Assembly (NCBI RefSeq): GCF_000981385.1
Contig: NZ_LATZ01000132.1
Location: forward strand, 1 to 64,000
Direction: 5' to 3'
Origin: Bacillus sp. SA1-12
GTDB lineage: Bacteria; Bacillota; Bacilli; Bacillales; Bacillaceae
Length of the DNA stretch: 64,000 nucleotides
Shown here: piece by piece, positions 33,954 through 43,120 of the stretch
Layout: each line of letters opens with the position of its first letter
Position numbering within the stretch: the first letter of the stretch is position 1
Notes under the pieces: model-generated
What the model was told of the DNA's origin: nothing
Seen by the model: the letters and a program-made list of their open reading frames with translations, nothing else
The model's database searches: none
Program-made: the position numbers and the translations under genes

Positions 33954-34829
33954 TTATTGTTTTTCAAAGATTTTGTTTTTAAAAAAATCCATAAAAACAG
34001 ATTTAGGTTTTCCTTTTAAATAAATAAAGTCAATACTAATATTCGATTTCACAGGAGGAGTCATTTCTACTCTAAATAACTTTTTATTTTCTATTTCTTT
34101 TCTTACACAATGCTCAGGTAAAAAACTAATGCCCAGACCTTGTAATACTAAATTTTTGGCTGTTTCCATATTATCGACTTCTACATAGATATTCGGATTT
34201 ATACCATTACTTTGAAAGAGACGGTGTACGATAAGCCAATCGATAGATCCATAATCAAAAAAGATGAGAGGCTGTTTACTTACATCCTCTACTGTTATTT
34301 TTTCTTCTTTTAAAAAAGCATGCTTTGAAGGTACAACAAGGCTAATAGGATCATTGTATAGATGAATTGATTCTACTTGAGGGTGGTTTTCTGTTCGTAT
34401 AATACCAAAGTCAACCTCTTTGTTAATGACTTTATGTAGAATATCTTTAGAATGACCTGTTATCATTTTGATTCTAACATCCTTAAACTTAGCTTTAAAA
34501 GCTGGTAAAATCTCAGGGAGAATGTTGTTGGAAATGGACAAAGCACTCCCTAACACTAGCTCAAAAGGAACAGTTACTTGTTGTAATCCAACCTTTGCTT
34601 CCTGATAAGATTGAAGAATTTTTTGTGCGTGCGGATAAAAATATTCTCCCTTTTCAGTTAAAGAAATGTTCTTTCCGTTTCGATGAAAAAGCTTTAAATT
34701 AATCTCACGTTCAAGGGATTGAATTCGTGCTGTTACAGAAGGCTGAGTTAAATAAAGAGCCTCTGCTGCTTTATTGAAACTACCTAGCTGACAAACATAA
34801 ATGAAGGCTTCTATATTTTCAATATTCAT
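33954..34829 (-). CDS. LysR-family transcriptional regulator
   Basis: The protein has 291 residues. Residues 1-60 form a standard LysR winged helix (F-N-K-A-A-E-A-L-Y-L-T-Q-P-S-V-T-A-R-I-Q-S-L-E). The rest is the two-lobed effector domain (L-V-L-G-S-A-L-S-I-S-N-N-I-L-P near 92; V-D-F-G-I-I-R near 138). It lies 42 bp after the racemase gene on the same strand, so the two are probably cotranscribed and the regulator may respond to an amino acid linked to the racemase. LysR regulators more often diverge from their targets, so this orientation is a mild oddity. Confidence 0.9.
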   Translation of the reverse strand: MNIENIEAFIYVCQLGSFNKAAEALYLTQPSVTARIQSLEREINLKLFHRNGKNISLTEKGEYFYPHAQKILQSYQEAKVGLQQVTVPFELVLGSALSISNNILPEILPAFKAKFKDVRIKMITGHSKDILHKVINKEVDFGIIRTENHPQVESIHLYNDPISLVVPSKHAFLKEEKITVEDVSKQPLIFFDYGSIDWLIVHRLFQSNGINPNIYVEVDNMETAKNLVLQGLGISFLPEHCVRKEIENKKLFRVEMTPPVKSNISIDFIYLKGKPKSVFMDFFKNKIFEKQ

Positions 34830-34871
34830 ATTTACTGCTCCTTATTTCAGTTCACCATTGTGTTTATCTAA

Positions 34872-35576
34872 TTAACCTAATTGCTTCTGATGATTATGAC
34901 CCGCAGCAGCTTTAATGACCGATTTGGCTAAAATTTCTGTTGGATCAATGATACAAATATCTTGTGATGAGTTAAGTACAAGTGGAATCTCTGTACAACC
35001 TGCTATTATAGCTTCTGCCCCTCTTTTTATTAATTTATTTGCCACAGTTGAAAGGAATAAACGTCCTTTATCTAAATCACTTTCTTTAATTGCATATATT
35101 CCTTCCATCACTTCTTTTTGCATTTGCATATCAGGCTCTATGACATGAATATGAAAGATTTGGCAACTAGATTGATACAGCTTTGTATTGATTGTCCCAT
35201 CAGTAGCTAACAAACCTGCATTTCTAATATTATTTTCGTGTAAAAAGCGGGCTGTTTCTAACGGCATATGCAGAATCGGAATACTAACAGACTTTTTTAT
35301 TGATTTATAGTAAAAGTGAGCAGTATTACATGCCATTACAAGGAAATCCGCACCAGCACTTTCTAGTCTTTGAGCTGATTGTATAATAAAAGGAGCAGGA
35401 TCTGACCCTTTTCCTAAAATAGCTGTCGTTCGATCAGGTATTTGTGAAAAATTGTCCACGATAATATGGATATGATCCTGGTCTTTCTTTGCAGGGGTAT
35501 TAGATATTATTTTATTCATTAAATCAACAGTTGCTAATGGTCCCATTCCGCCAATAATCCCAACTACTTTTTGCAT
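34872..35576 (-). CDS. Aspartate/glutamate racemase-family protein (RacX/YgeA-like)
   Basis: There are 234 residues from the ATG at 35576, with GTGGTGA just upstream; GTG codons 12 bases earlier lie inside that site. The pattern V-V-G-I-I-G-G-M-G-P-L-A-T starts the first domain. The catalytic cysteines are in M-A-C-N-T-A-H (about residue 82) and A-G-C-T-E-I-P (about 193), both present, so PLP-independent racemisation is plausible. RacX-type enzymes act broadly on amino acids and supply D-amino acids for wall remodelling. It probably forms an operon with the LysR gene downstream. Confidence 0.9.
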   Translation of the reverse strand: MQKVVGIIGGMGPLATVDLMNKIISNTPAKKDQDHIHIIVDNFSQIPDRTTAILGKGSDPAPFIIQSAQRLESAGADFLVMACNTAHFYYKSIKKSVSIPILHMPLETARFLHENNIRNAGLLATDGTINTKLYQSSCQIFHIHVIEPDMQMQKEVMEGIYAIKESDLDKGRLFLSTVANKLIKRGAEAIIAGCTEIPLVLNSSQDICIIDPTEILAKSVIKAAAGHNHQKQLG

Positions 35577-35588
35577 TTTATTCACCAC

Positions 35589-35883
35589 TTATAGTTAAAT
35601 TTTTAAAAAAAGTTTTTAAAATACTTATCTTCATTATAATTTTTAATCTAAGTGATGAATGATAGAAATATTCTATTCACTAATAGAAACAATAAATTGA
35701 TTACCTTCTAATGAATAAAGCGGATAACCAACTTTCTATTTTAAAAGCAAATTTATAACACAACAGCCTATAAAAAGATAAAAGACCTTCAATTCAGAAG
35801 ATCTTTCCTTTATCGTCAATGACATTTTCGTATAAAGCCTTATAACTGCTTTCAGCATTGAATGACTCATATACTCTATCTTA
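35589..35883. other. Intergenic, weak hairpin
   Basis: An imperfect AAAGACCTTC...GAAGATCTTT hairpin near 35782-35812 probably ends the small gene at 35884 on the minus strand. Nothing else was seen. Confidence 0.4.
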
Positions 35884-36075
35884 TTACCATTTCCAAGGAG
35901 GATTTCTGACTTCGCTTGTTTTTAACTTTCCTCTTTTTTCAAAGTCTCTATAATGGATGATCTCTGAGAGAATCTTGCAATCATCTGCTTTTTCAAACTC
36001 TACTCTTGCCTCATCCTTATCATCATACTCAAACATTTTGATGCTGTCTTGTAAAAAAAGGGTTAAAATCCACAC
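35884..36075 (-). CDS. Small conserved-type hypothetical protein
   Basis: There are 63 residues from the GTG at 36075, with GGGAGG seven bases upstream. The sequence M-W-I-L-T-L-F-L-Q-D-S-I-K-M-F-E-Y-D, then D-E-A-R-V-E-F, and E-I-I-H-Y-R-D-F resembles a small cytoplasmic protein I have seen annotated as hypothetical in other Bacillus genomes. It alternates strands and one helix. The function is unknown. Confidence 0.65.
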   Translation of the reverse strand: MWILTLFLQDSIKMFEYDDKDEARVEFEKADDCKILSEIIHYRDFEKRGKLKTSEVRNPPWKW

Positions 36076-36323
36076 ATCAATTCCTCCCTGGAAATTTAGA
36101 TTAAAGAATCTTTAAGAACGAACTAAATTCGAAATGAATTAGCTGTTTCATATCATCTGGCTGAAGGGAACAAGTATGTAATAACAGATTCATAACGTTC
36201 CTCATTTACTTGATTCTTTGTTTGTTATCTCTAGGATCTTTTATGACTTGCTTCGATGAAAACATTTCTTTTCTTCTCCAATATATTCTCATCTATCATA
36301 TTCCTTTTTTAGGGCTATGAAAC

Positions 36324-36419
36324 CTATTCACTAAACAGTTTAAAAGCGATTGTAATCAGCCAGCCAACAGCAAGCGTACCCGATAGATATGTAAAAATAT
36401 CAAGGAATATCTCCATCAT
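36324..36419 (-). CDS. Very small membrane protein, 31 residues
   Basis: The ATG at 36419 (or the next codon) follows GAGGAGGAATC, an excellent ribosome site. The product is a single transmembrane helix: F-L-D-I-F-T-Y-L-S-G-T-L-A-V-G-W-L-I-T-I, then A-F-K-L-F-S-E. Size, topology and polar C-terminus fit small regulatory membrane proteins and also type I toxins. No antisense RNA could be shown by eye. Confidence 0.55.
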   Translation of the reverse strand: MMEIFLDIFTYLSGTLAVGWLITIAFKLFSE

Positions 36420-36944
36420 GATTCCTCCTCTTATCGTATTAACTGGGATTTTTCAGAAATGAAGCCAAATCCCTTTTTGTAAAGTGGTGAGGATGCTTGC
36501 TGCTTCATGCTGATCCTAAAAACACTAGGCAAATAGTTAAATCCGCAAAAATTAAAGCGTTTACAAATATTTCTATTTAGTAGTCAGCTCCTTTCCTTCT
36601 AAATCAATGCCATTATAACAAGTGATTCTTAAAAATATGTCGAACCAACAGAAATTCACTTAATTGTAAATAGACTGTTAACTTCCGTTAACAAACCGTT
36701 ATAAAAACGAATAATTGTCTTATAGATGAAATCGTGCTTCTCACTTAAATCTAACCAACTGCTGGAATCCCTTTTTATCGACAAACAAAAAATCCTCTGC
36801 ATAGCAGCAAAGGATTCAATTAACTTTACGATCTATTCAACATTGCAATACTTGATGTTTTAAATTCGGCCATGACGATTGGATAGTCAGCAATCCCCTT
36901 TTTTTCGGTCAAATTTAGGATCGTTTATCCCACTTACTTCTCAC
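36420..36944. other. Intergenic with terminator
   Basis: At 36787-36818 AATCCT-CTGC/GCAG-AGGATT forms a hairpin. On the minus strand it is followed by TTTTTTG, so it probably ends the pxpB-pxpC transcript about 130 bp beyond the stop. A dispersed repeat trace overlaps (TCGACAAACAAAAAATCC). No gene was seen. Confidence 0.55.
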
Positions 36945-37964
36945 TTAAACTGGAGATTCCTTTTCCATTTTAAATAAAATGCTAACCTTCAATTCTTCCA
37001 TTCTTTTTTCCTCTTTTAAGTAGAGCTGCTCTGCCTCTTCTAGTGTAATTTCCATAAAACGAATGGTTTCACCAGGTTTTAATTGTGCAATGACAGGAAG
37101 ATCAACTGATACGACATTGGCTATTCTTGGATAACCCCCAGTTGTCTGCCGATCTGCGAGCAGGATAATTGGATTTCCATCCTGGGGTACTTGAATGGTT
37201 CCATGGGAAACAGCCTCAGAAATGAGGTCGAATGATTCTTTTAGCTCTAATATAGGACCTGAGATTCGGTACCCCATACGGTCGGATTTTGGTGTGATTT
37301 GAAACTCTTGAGAAAAAAATTGTGATTGGCTCGCTTGTGTGAACCGATCGAACTCTCCTCCAAGGATGACACGAATCATTGGTGCTTGTTTCAACTTCTT
37401 AAAAGGCACTGCATTGACAAACCAAGTAGTTACAAGAAATGAACGGGATTGACATTTCCTTTTCAAGTGTTGAAAAAGGGCATTCATATTTTGCGGGATT
37501 GGATGACTGTGTAACCTATCCCCTTTTTGTAAAACTCTCCCTTTATAACCGCCGATTCCTCCCCTTAAATAGGTACTTTTGCTGTTCATCACTTCTGGAA
37601 TCGCAAAGCCGCCTGAAACGGCTAGATACGAACGGCAGCCTGACTTGCATGCTTTAAATTGAAGAACACTCCCTTTTTTTATATAGACAGGTCGCCATTG
37701 CGGGACAGCTTCGCCATCAATGGCAGGCGATAAGTCACCCCCAGTAACCGAAATTAAGCAGTCCTCCTCAAATATGAATGAAGTCCCCATTAAGGTGACT
37801 TCCACAGCAGCCTCGCCCTCTTCGTTCCCAACAAGCAAATTGGCAATTCGGAGAGAGAACGTGTCCATTGCACCACTAACAATGACCCCGTATTTTTGAA
37901 AGCCATACCTTCCTAAATCTTGAATACTGGCATGTAAACCAGGACGAATCACTTTTATGCTCAT
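36945..37964 (-). CDS. pxpC: 5-oxoprolinase subunit C (KipA-type)
   Basis: The protein has 339 residues. It starts S-I-K-V-I-R-P-G-L-H-A-S-I-Q-D-L-G-R-Y-G, the hallmark of KipA/urea-amidolyase-associated carboxyltransferase-like domain 2. S-G-A-M-D-T-F-S-L-R-I-A-N and D-R-M-G-Y-R-I-S-G follow. With PxpA and PxpB it forms the ATP-dependent enzyme that opens 5-oxoproline, a damage product of glutamine, to glutamate. In B. subtilis the pair was first known as KipI/KipA, modulators of the sporulation kinase KinA. The start overlaps the pxpB stop by 4 bp, showing tight coupling. Confidence 0.93.
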   Translation of the reverse strand: MSIKVIRPGLHASIQDLGRYGFQKYGVIVSGAMDTFSLRIANLLVGNEEGEAAVEVTLMGTSFIFEEDCLISVTGGDLSPAIDGEAVPQWRPVYIKKGSVLQFKACKSGCRSYLAVSGGFAIPEVMNSKSTYLRGGIGGYKGRVLQKGDRLHSHPIPQNMNALFQHLKRKCQSRSFLVTTWFVNAVPFKKLKQAPMIRVILGGEFDRFTQASQSQFFSQEFQITPKSDRMGYRISGPILELKESFDLISEAVSHGTIQVPQDGNPIILLADRQTTGGYPRIANVVSVDLPVIAQLKPGETIRFMEITLEEAEQLYLKEEKRMEELKVSILFKMEKESPV

Positions 37965-38722
37965 AGCGTCTTCTCCTTGTAAGCTTGATATTCTTCAAGA
38001 GAAATAGGCACGAACTTGACAATGTCACCTGATTGGAGAAGTGTAGGAGGATGTTCATTTGGACAAAAAAGTTCAAGTGGTGTTCGGCCAATTAATTGCC
38101 AGCCGCCAGGAGTTGAAATCGGATAAACACCTGTCTGCATACCTGCAATCCCGACTGATCCTACAGGTATTGATAAACGTGGAGAATGCCGACGAGGTGT
38201 CGCAATTTTTTCTGACATCCCGCCCAGATAAGGAAATCCTGGGGCAAAACCTAACATATATACAAGATATTCTTCTTTCGAGTGAATATCCACAACGTCA
38301 CTTGTTGATAGATGATGATAATCTGCAACAGCCTCTAAATCGGGACCAAACTCCCCTCCATAACAGACAGGTATTTCGACCACGCGCTGCATAGACTCTT
38401 GACTCTCTTCAAGATTCTTTATTATCTCGTTGAGGATTGCGCAAACAATTTTATAAGGTGACATATTCTTCTCTACTGGAATCTTATCTTTGTCGTAGTT
38501 TTGATAAACCCGCAATGTATGATAAAAAACAGTCACACTTGTAAAGGCAGGAACACATTCAATATAACCAGTAAAGGATTCTTTTTCAAGATGATCAACG
38601 AACGCTTTCACTTTTCGGTGTATCGCAGGATGAATTTCCGTTCCAAATTGGACACTGATTGAGGAATCCCCCATAGGTTTGAATTCTATATTTGTTTTTC
38701 CATCGAAAATGGTATGAAGCAT
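37961..38722 (-). CDS. pxpB: 5-oxoprolinase subunit B (KipI-type)
   Basis: The protein has 253 residues. N-terminal K-P-M-G-D-S-S-I-S-V-Q-F-G and the C-terminal cyclophilin-like half with V-C-Y-G-G-E-F-G-P-D-L, F-A-P-G-F-P-Y-L-G-G, P-R-R-H-S-P-R and G-W-Q-L-I-G-R-T-P define the KipI/PxpB family. KipI inhibits KinA autophosphorylation in B. subtilis; the broader role is in 5-oxoproline breakdown with PxpA and PxpC. It is the first gene of a two-gene operon that is divergent from pxpA, with 436 bp between them. The ATG at 38722 has AGGTGATGG upstream. Confidence 0.93.
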   Translation of the reverse strand: MLHTIFDGKTNIEFKPMGDSSISVQFGTEIHPAIHRKVKAFVDHLEKESFTGYIECVPAFTSVTVFYHTLRVYQNYDKDKIPVEKNMSPYKIVCAILNEIIKNLEESQESMQRVVEIPVCYGGEFGPDLEAVADYHHLSTSDVVDIHSKEEYLVYMLGFAPGFPYLGGMSEKIATPRRHSPRLSIPVGSVGIAGMQTGVYPISTPGGWQLIGRTPLELFCPNEHPPTLLQSGDIVKFVPISLEEYQAYKEKTL

Positions 38723-39158
38723 TCCATCACCTCTTTTCCGTATTTTGGAACTATCGTTTTATTGATAGGATATATAAAATTATTTTAATTATCAAAAAAT
38801 AAAAAGACAAGAATTATTCGCTAAAATGCATCATGCAAATATTGAACGGTTACGTCTTACCTATTTTCTGGCCTGCTCTCACGAATAGATGATTGATGTA
38901 CAATATGTTCATTTTATGCTATTATTCGAAACAACTGTTCCTTAATTCCGAATTCTATCAATTATCTCTACATTCAGATTAATAAATCGACTCTAACCTG
39001 CCGATCATTCTTAGGGTTTTCCTTACTTTTTAAAGCAATAGGTGATAAATACACTTAATCTGTCTATTAATATCCCCTTTTTATTGTAATCATTATATTG
39101 TCCAACACGGTGTTTAGTATAATTAATCAACTTTTCAATAGATCGAAAGGAGAAGTTT
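38723..39158. other. Divergent promoter region of the oxoprolinase genes
   Basis: This 436-bp region separates pxpB (minus) from pxpA (plus). It is AT-rich and must hold both promoters. No regulator gene (kipR-like) or transporter gene (ycsG-like) is nearby, unlike the B. subtilis locus as I remember it. No clear palindrome was found. Confidence 0.45.
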
Positions 39159-39923
39159 TTGTTGTATCAGATTGATTTAAATTGCGATTTAGGAGAAAGT
39201 TTTGGCGTTTATAAGCTGGGAATGGATGATGAGATTCTAGATTTTGTTACATCAGCAAACATCGCCTGCGGTTTTCATGCAGGGGATCCATCCGTCATGC
39301 GTAAAACGGTTTGTCTTGCTCTTTTGAAGGGAGTTAAGATCGGCGCTCATCCGGGACTTCCTGACTTAATGGGCTTTGGCCGGCGGAACATCAGCATTTC
39401 TCCTCAGGAGGCCTACGACATCGTCATCTACCAAATTGGAGCTCTTTATGGATTTATTAAAGCAGAAGGTGAAAGAATGCAGCATGTAAAACCGCATGGT
39501 GCCTTGTATAATATGGCTGCAAAAAACAGAGAACTAGCAGAAGCAATTGCGGAAGCTGTTTTTAAAATTGACCCGCATCTCATTCTTTTTGGCCTTGCAG
39601 GCAGTGAGTTAATACACGCTGGAGAAAAAATCGGGCTGCAAACTGCACAAGAAGTATTTGCTGATCGTACCTATCAGTCAGATGGCTCGTTAACGCCGCG
39701 AACACATCCTGACGCACTCATCCATAAAAATGAACTAGCACTCTCTCAGGTTGTCCGTATGATAAAGGAAGGTAAGGTTCTTACACAGGAAGGTGCCGAT
39801 ATTTCAGTCAAAGCGCATACTGTTTGCATACACGGAGATAGCCCTGAAGCACTAACATTCGCCCGGCAAATTCGTGAAACGCTTGAAACCTCTGAAATAA
39901 CAATAAAAGCCTTTAGTAAATAA
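39159..39923 (+). CDS. pxpA: 5-oxoprolinase subunit A (LamB/YcsF family)
   Basis: The protein has 254 residues. Two TTG codons in a row can serve as the start, both after AAAGGAGAAG. The sequence begins [13 protein letters not shown], then [29 protein letters not shown] and E-V-F-A-D-R-T-Y, the full motif series of the family. It forms the third subunit of the 5-oxoprolinase complex and works with pxpB and pxpC on the other strand. Confidence 0.94.
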   Translation: MLYQIDLNCDLGESFGVYKLGMDDEILDFVTSANIACGFHAGDPSVMRKTVCLALLKGVKIGAHPGLPDLMGFGRRNISISPQEAYDIVIYQIGALYGFIKAEGERMQHVKPHGALYNMAAKNRELAEAIAEAVFKIDPHLILFGLAGSELIHAGEKIGLQTAQEVFADRTYQSDGSLTPRTHPDALIHKNELALSQVVRMIKEGKVLTQEGADISVKAHTVCIHGDSPEALTFARQIRETLETSEITIKAFSK

Positions 39924-39924
39924 A

Positions 39925-40190
39925 GCGAGACTTATCGGATCTTTACGGGCGGTAAACTAAAACTATATACTTCTTTGCTTCATTGAATCTTATAATTAGG
40001 TTTACTGACCGTTAAGAGGGGATAAAGCGAGACTTCCATAAGTGAGGGGTTTTCTTCATCCATCCACTTATGGGTAGCGAGACTTATCGAATCTTTACGA
40101 ACAGTTAACTACAACTATACTTCATTGAATCTTAATATTAGCTATACTGACCGTTAAGAGGGGATAAAGCGAGACTTATCGGATCTTTAT
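39925..40190. repeat. Tandem intergenic repeat units with embedded hairpin
   Basis: GCGAGACTTATCGGATCTTTA starts a unit at 39925. It recurs almost unchanged at 40077 and again, cut short, at 40169. Units 1 (39925-40026) and 2 (40077-40168) also share TTCATTGAATCTTA and TACTGACCGTTAAGAGGGGA. Between them, 40027-40076 starts GCGAGACTT and carries a perfect 9-bp stem CCATAAGTG/CACTTATGG. It is non-coding and sits downstream of pxpA. The arrangement suggests local duplication of an intergenic repeat. Confidence 0.75.
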
Positions 40191-40305
40191 CAGAAAATGG
40201 AACAGCTTAAAACAATTTCGAAAAAGACTATTTGGTGCGAACAACAAACAGTCACTCAATAGCTAGATCCCCCTTCAAGTTAATCAGCTATATAAGCAAA
40301 AATCC

Positions 40306-40338
40306 ACCCTATCATCGAGCTAAGCTCAATGGTAGGGT
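40306..40338. terminator. Bidirectional terminator-like hairpin
   Basis: ACCCTATCATCGAGC and GCTCAATGGTAGGGT pair with two interruptions; T-rich DNA follows on the plus side. It lies between convergent pxpA and the alpha-galactosidase gene. Confidence 0.6.
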
Positions 40339-40454
40339 ATTATTCTTTATTTAGCTTAATTTCATGGTTGGACACTCAAAAAGTGATTCCACTTTACGAT
40401 CGTTACCGATTAGAATTGCTTTTCCCAGACGGCTGATTGTACCGAAACCATGCA

Positions 40455-42242
40455 TTAGCAAGACAACATTTTATCTACTTTCAATAATAGCGCTCCATGC
40501 GGTTCTATGTTTTCTGCAAGGAATTTCGTATCATGAATTCCTAAATCCTCATCCGTCCAATAATTGCTTAGCTTACATTTCCCCGGTAAATCCACTTCAT
40601 ACGTCGCAGGCTCTTCACCCCAGTTAAACAAACAAACGAGAGTGGCATTCGCTGTTTCTATTCGCCCTATTCGGAAGTCAGCGCTTTCAAATCTGGCTGC
40701 CATGTACCTTTGCTCCAGGCATTTTTTTAGCCTGCCATTATTCTCTTTGGAGAGTTCAGTTACCTTATCTCCTGACAGCACCATTCCGCCTGAAGCCACA
40801 ATATAAGTGGCATGGAAAAGAAACTCCTCGTTACGGACATTTGATTGATTTTTAATGCGTTGCTTTCCATCTGGCTCGATAAGTTTCGTACTGGAATTTT
40901 TCAAAACAACACAATCCGGATCATTCACCCAAAGACGATTATGCTGCCAATTGCGGAAGAAGCATTGTTCAGCAAGTAAAGAAATAGTAGTCCATTTTCT
41001 TGAGATATCATTCGTGACCCGCATCCCGTGAACGGTACCTAAAGACGGCCACATCGGTGCATTACAACCGAGCAGAAAACTATCTTCTCCTGCACCATCT
41101 AATATGGCTTTCATTCCTCTGCGGTAAGCCTCTACTCTCGTCACATTGGAATCGTAAAAATGTCCTCCATGCATCGCACCCCACATATTGGCATCCAGCT
41201 TGAAATACTTGCATCCCCATTCTTCACGTATTGTTCGGAATACATCATATAAGTACTGCTGGGCTTGGGGATGTGAGCCATCCAGCATATACCAAGGACC
41301 ACGGCGCCATCCCCCGAAAGATACTTTACTTGATAGAAGCGGCTTCCCGGTTTCATCTTTTACAAACCAATCTGGATGCTCCTGAAACAGTTTCGATTTT
41401 TCTTCGGCAATGAACGGCGCAACCCAAATTGCTGGTTCAAAGCCCTTCTCCTTTATACGCGCGCACAAGGATTGAATGTTACTGGAAAAGTTTGGCGCAG
41501 GAATAAGCCAGTCCCCCATATAGGCTTGGTATCCGTCATCAATTTGAATATAGTGTAAATCAGGAACATGCTGGCTGATCGCATCCATGTTGTCGGAAAT
41601 ATCTTGTTCAGTGATATTTGGACCATAACAGTACCAGGAACACCAGCCCGTTGGAATCTCAGCAGTCACAAGCTTCGGGTGGTTTATTTGGATTCGTTCT
41701 GCCAATTGATCGAATAGCGCTTCCCGGTCATGTCCGGTGGCAAAAACGAACTCCTCCAGCTCCCATTCTTGCTTCGGTTCAAGCGTTAACTCTTCTGTAT
41801 CAAGTACAATTTCAAAAGAGCTTTCATTCATGCGGAATTCTCCATTAAACCGGTGGCACGAAGAGAAGCCCAGAAGAACGTGACTGGAATCCTTGAGCGT
41901 TAGAACAGCTAGGTTATATACTGTCTGAAACCCTTCTTTTTGCGGAATTTTATAATGATCCCGATCGCTATATTTTCCTAGAGGTTGAAGGGATGAAAGA
42001 TCCCCTTTGTATTGCGAAAGCATGTTGTAGCCTTCGCCATAGACCATTTGCACAGGAGCTGATTCAAAATTTTTTTTGAAAAGCACAACCTCTTTTACCT
42101 TTACTGGCTGGTCTGTTTGATTCTTCAGAGTGGTTGTACAGACGTTATTCTTCCATTCTTTCGTTAAATCAAGTAATTGGTCTGAAGTGTTTACTAATCT
42201 AACTTCTGTACCGGCATGCTTCAGTTCTGTTATCGATAACAT
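40455..42242 (-). CDS. Alpha-galactosidase, GH36-type
   Basis: The protein has 595 residues. The ATG at 42242 follows GAAGGAAGATAAC. The N-terminal ~190 residues form a beta-sandwich. The barrel then carries G-W-C-S-W-Y-C-Y-G, I-Q-I-D-D-G-Y-Q, W-V-A-P-F-I-A, Y-F-K-L-D-A-N-M-W-G (nucleophile Asp) and M-R-V-T-N-D-I-S (acid/base Asp), in the order seen in GH36 melibiases. The enzyme lacks a signal peptide and should act on imported galactosides. No transporter is adjacent. Length is shorter than the usual ~730 of tetrameric GH36 enzymes, so it belongs to a shorter subgroup. A strong hairpin lies 30 bp before the start. Confidence 0.88.
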   Translation of the reverse strand: MLSITELKHAGTEVRLVNTSDQLLDLTKEWKNNVCTTTLKNQTDQPVKVKEVVLFKKNFESAPVQMVYGEGYNMLSQYKGDLSSLQPLGKYSDRDHYKIPQKEGFQTVYNLAVLTLKDSSHVLLGFSSCHRFNGEFRMNESSFEIVLDTEELTLEPKQEWELEEFVFATGHDREALFDQLAERIQINHPKLVTAEIPTGWCSWYCYGPNITEQDISDNMDAISQHVPDLHYIQIDDGYQAYMGDWLIPAPNFSSNIQSLCARIKEKGFEPAIWVAPFIAEEKSKLFQEHPDWFVKDETGKPLLSSKVSFGGWRRGPWYMLDGSHPQAQQYLYDVFRTIREEWGCKYFKLDANMWGAMHGGHFYDSNVTRVEAYRRGMKAILDGAGEDSFLLGCNAPMWPSLGTVHGMRVTNDISRKWTTISLLAEQCFFRNWQHNRLWVNDPDCVVLKNSSTKLIEPDGKQRIKNQSNVRNEEFLFHATYIVASGGMVLSGDKVTELSKENNGRLKKCLEQRYMAARFESADFRIGRIETANATLVCLFNWGEEPATYEVDLPGKCKLSNYWTDEDLGIHDTKFLAENIEPHGALLLKVDKMLSC

Positions 42243-42263
42243 GTTATCTTCCTTTCTTCCTAC

Positions 42264-42307
42264 AAAAAGGCAGGGTATAAGTGAGTCACCGGATTCACTT
42301 ATACCCT
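42264..42307 (-). terminator. Strong hairpin with T run just before the alpha-galactosidase gene
   Basis: AGGGTATAAGTGA and TCACTTATACCCT form a perfect 13-bp stem (42272-42307). Read on the minus strand it is followed by CTTTTTG, so it is a terminator between any upstream promoter and the start at 42242. Either it ends an upstream transcript or it acts as an attenuator in the leader. Confidence 0.7.
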
Positions 42308-43120
42308 ACTTATCGTATGAATTACTTTTTCATTTCATCATATCTCTGGCTCTCTTCTCCCATTACTTTGTCGCCACTCATTTACTTTCACTTTTTGACA
42401 AATTGATCGATCTGTATGATCGGTCTTGTTCCGGTAAAAAAGTCAATAAAATTCATAGCGGTAAATCCGCCCTGCTAACGTATAGCGAATACGCTTACAT
42501 TAAGTTAGATAACTTATTTAATCATTCTCAGCATGATCCAGCATTTTTATTGATTAGTTCAATCAAGGAAGCATGGATAGAAGTATGATGATCAACATAA
42601 AATAGAAATTACGCATTCTTTAACTCTAGAATTCATGTGCGGTTTTTTCAATGTAGTGGAAAGTAGATTGCAAGACTATTAGTTATTGTTCCTTTGGTCT
42701 GAATTAACCCTGATTCTCATGTCGCCGATGTATTGAGAGTACAAGTTTTTAAGGATAGATCGTTTTGTCTTAGAACCAATAACTTCATTTTATTTTGGAG
42801 ATAAATCGTTGTCAACATTCGCAATAATGGAATTGATTCTAAATTGATTGCTGTGACAGACGCCTCTAAATACTAAAGAAAACGAAAATCATTTTATACT
42901 CTACATTTTCCTAAGACATTATTTTTAGAAAATTGCTACCACTCTTTTAATAACAAGAAAAACGGGATGTACTCTAATCCAAATGTCCCTTTATGTATAC
43001 ACTTTAATGTTTGGTATAAAAAAATGCCGCCTTTTTAAGGGCAACATAAAAGTTAATACTGTATGTGCTTCCTGCCTTCTCAAAACTTAACAACAAAACT
43101 TCTTTATTTTTGGTAGAACA
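42308..43120. other. Intergenic; possible short coding remnant on plus strand
   Basis: A plus-strand open stretch ending at 42588 has a coherent C-terminal part (S-A-L-L-T-Y-S-E-Y-A-Y-I-K-L-D-N-L-F, then F-L-L-I-S-S-I-K-E-A-W) but no convincing start. It may be the tail of a lost gene. The following 500 bp shows no gene on either strand. Near 43020-43040 GCCGCCTTTTTAAGGGC is a small hairpin with AAAAAAATG before it, like the dispersed repeat. Confidence 0.35.

Noticed and set aside
39925-40190. CRISPR-like array
   Set aside because: Only two full units of ~100 bp with no regular spacers and no cas genes; a duplicated intergenic repeat is a better explanation.
42130-42588. 152-codon plus-strand frame across the alpha-galactosidase start
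   Set aside because: Its first third is antisense to the glycosidase; only the C-terminal part looks protein-like and it has no start, so it is described only as a possible remnant.
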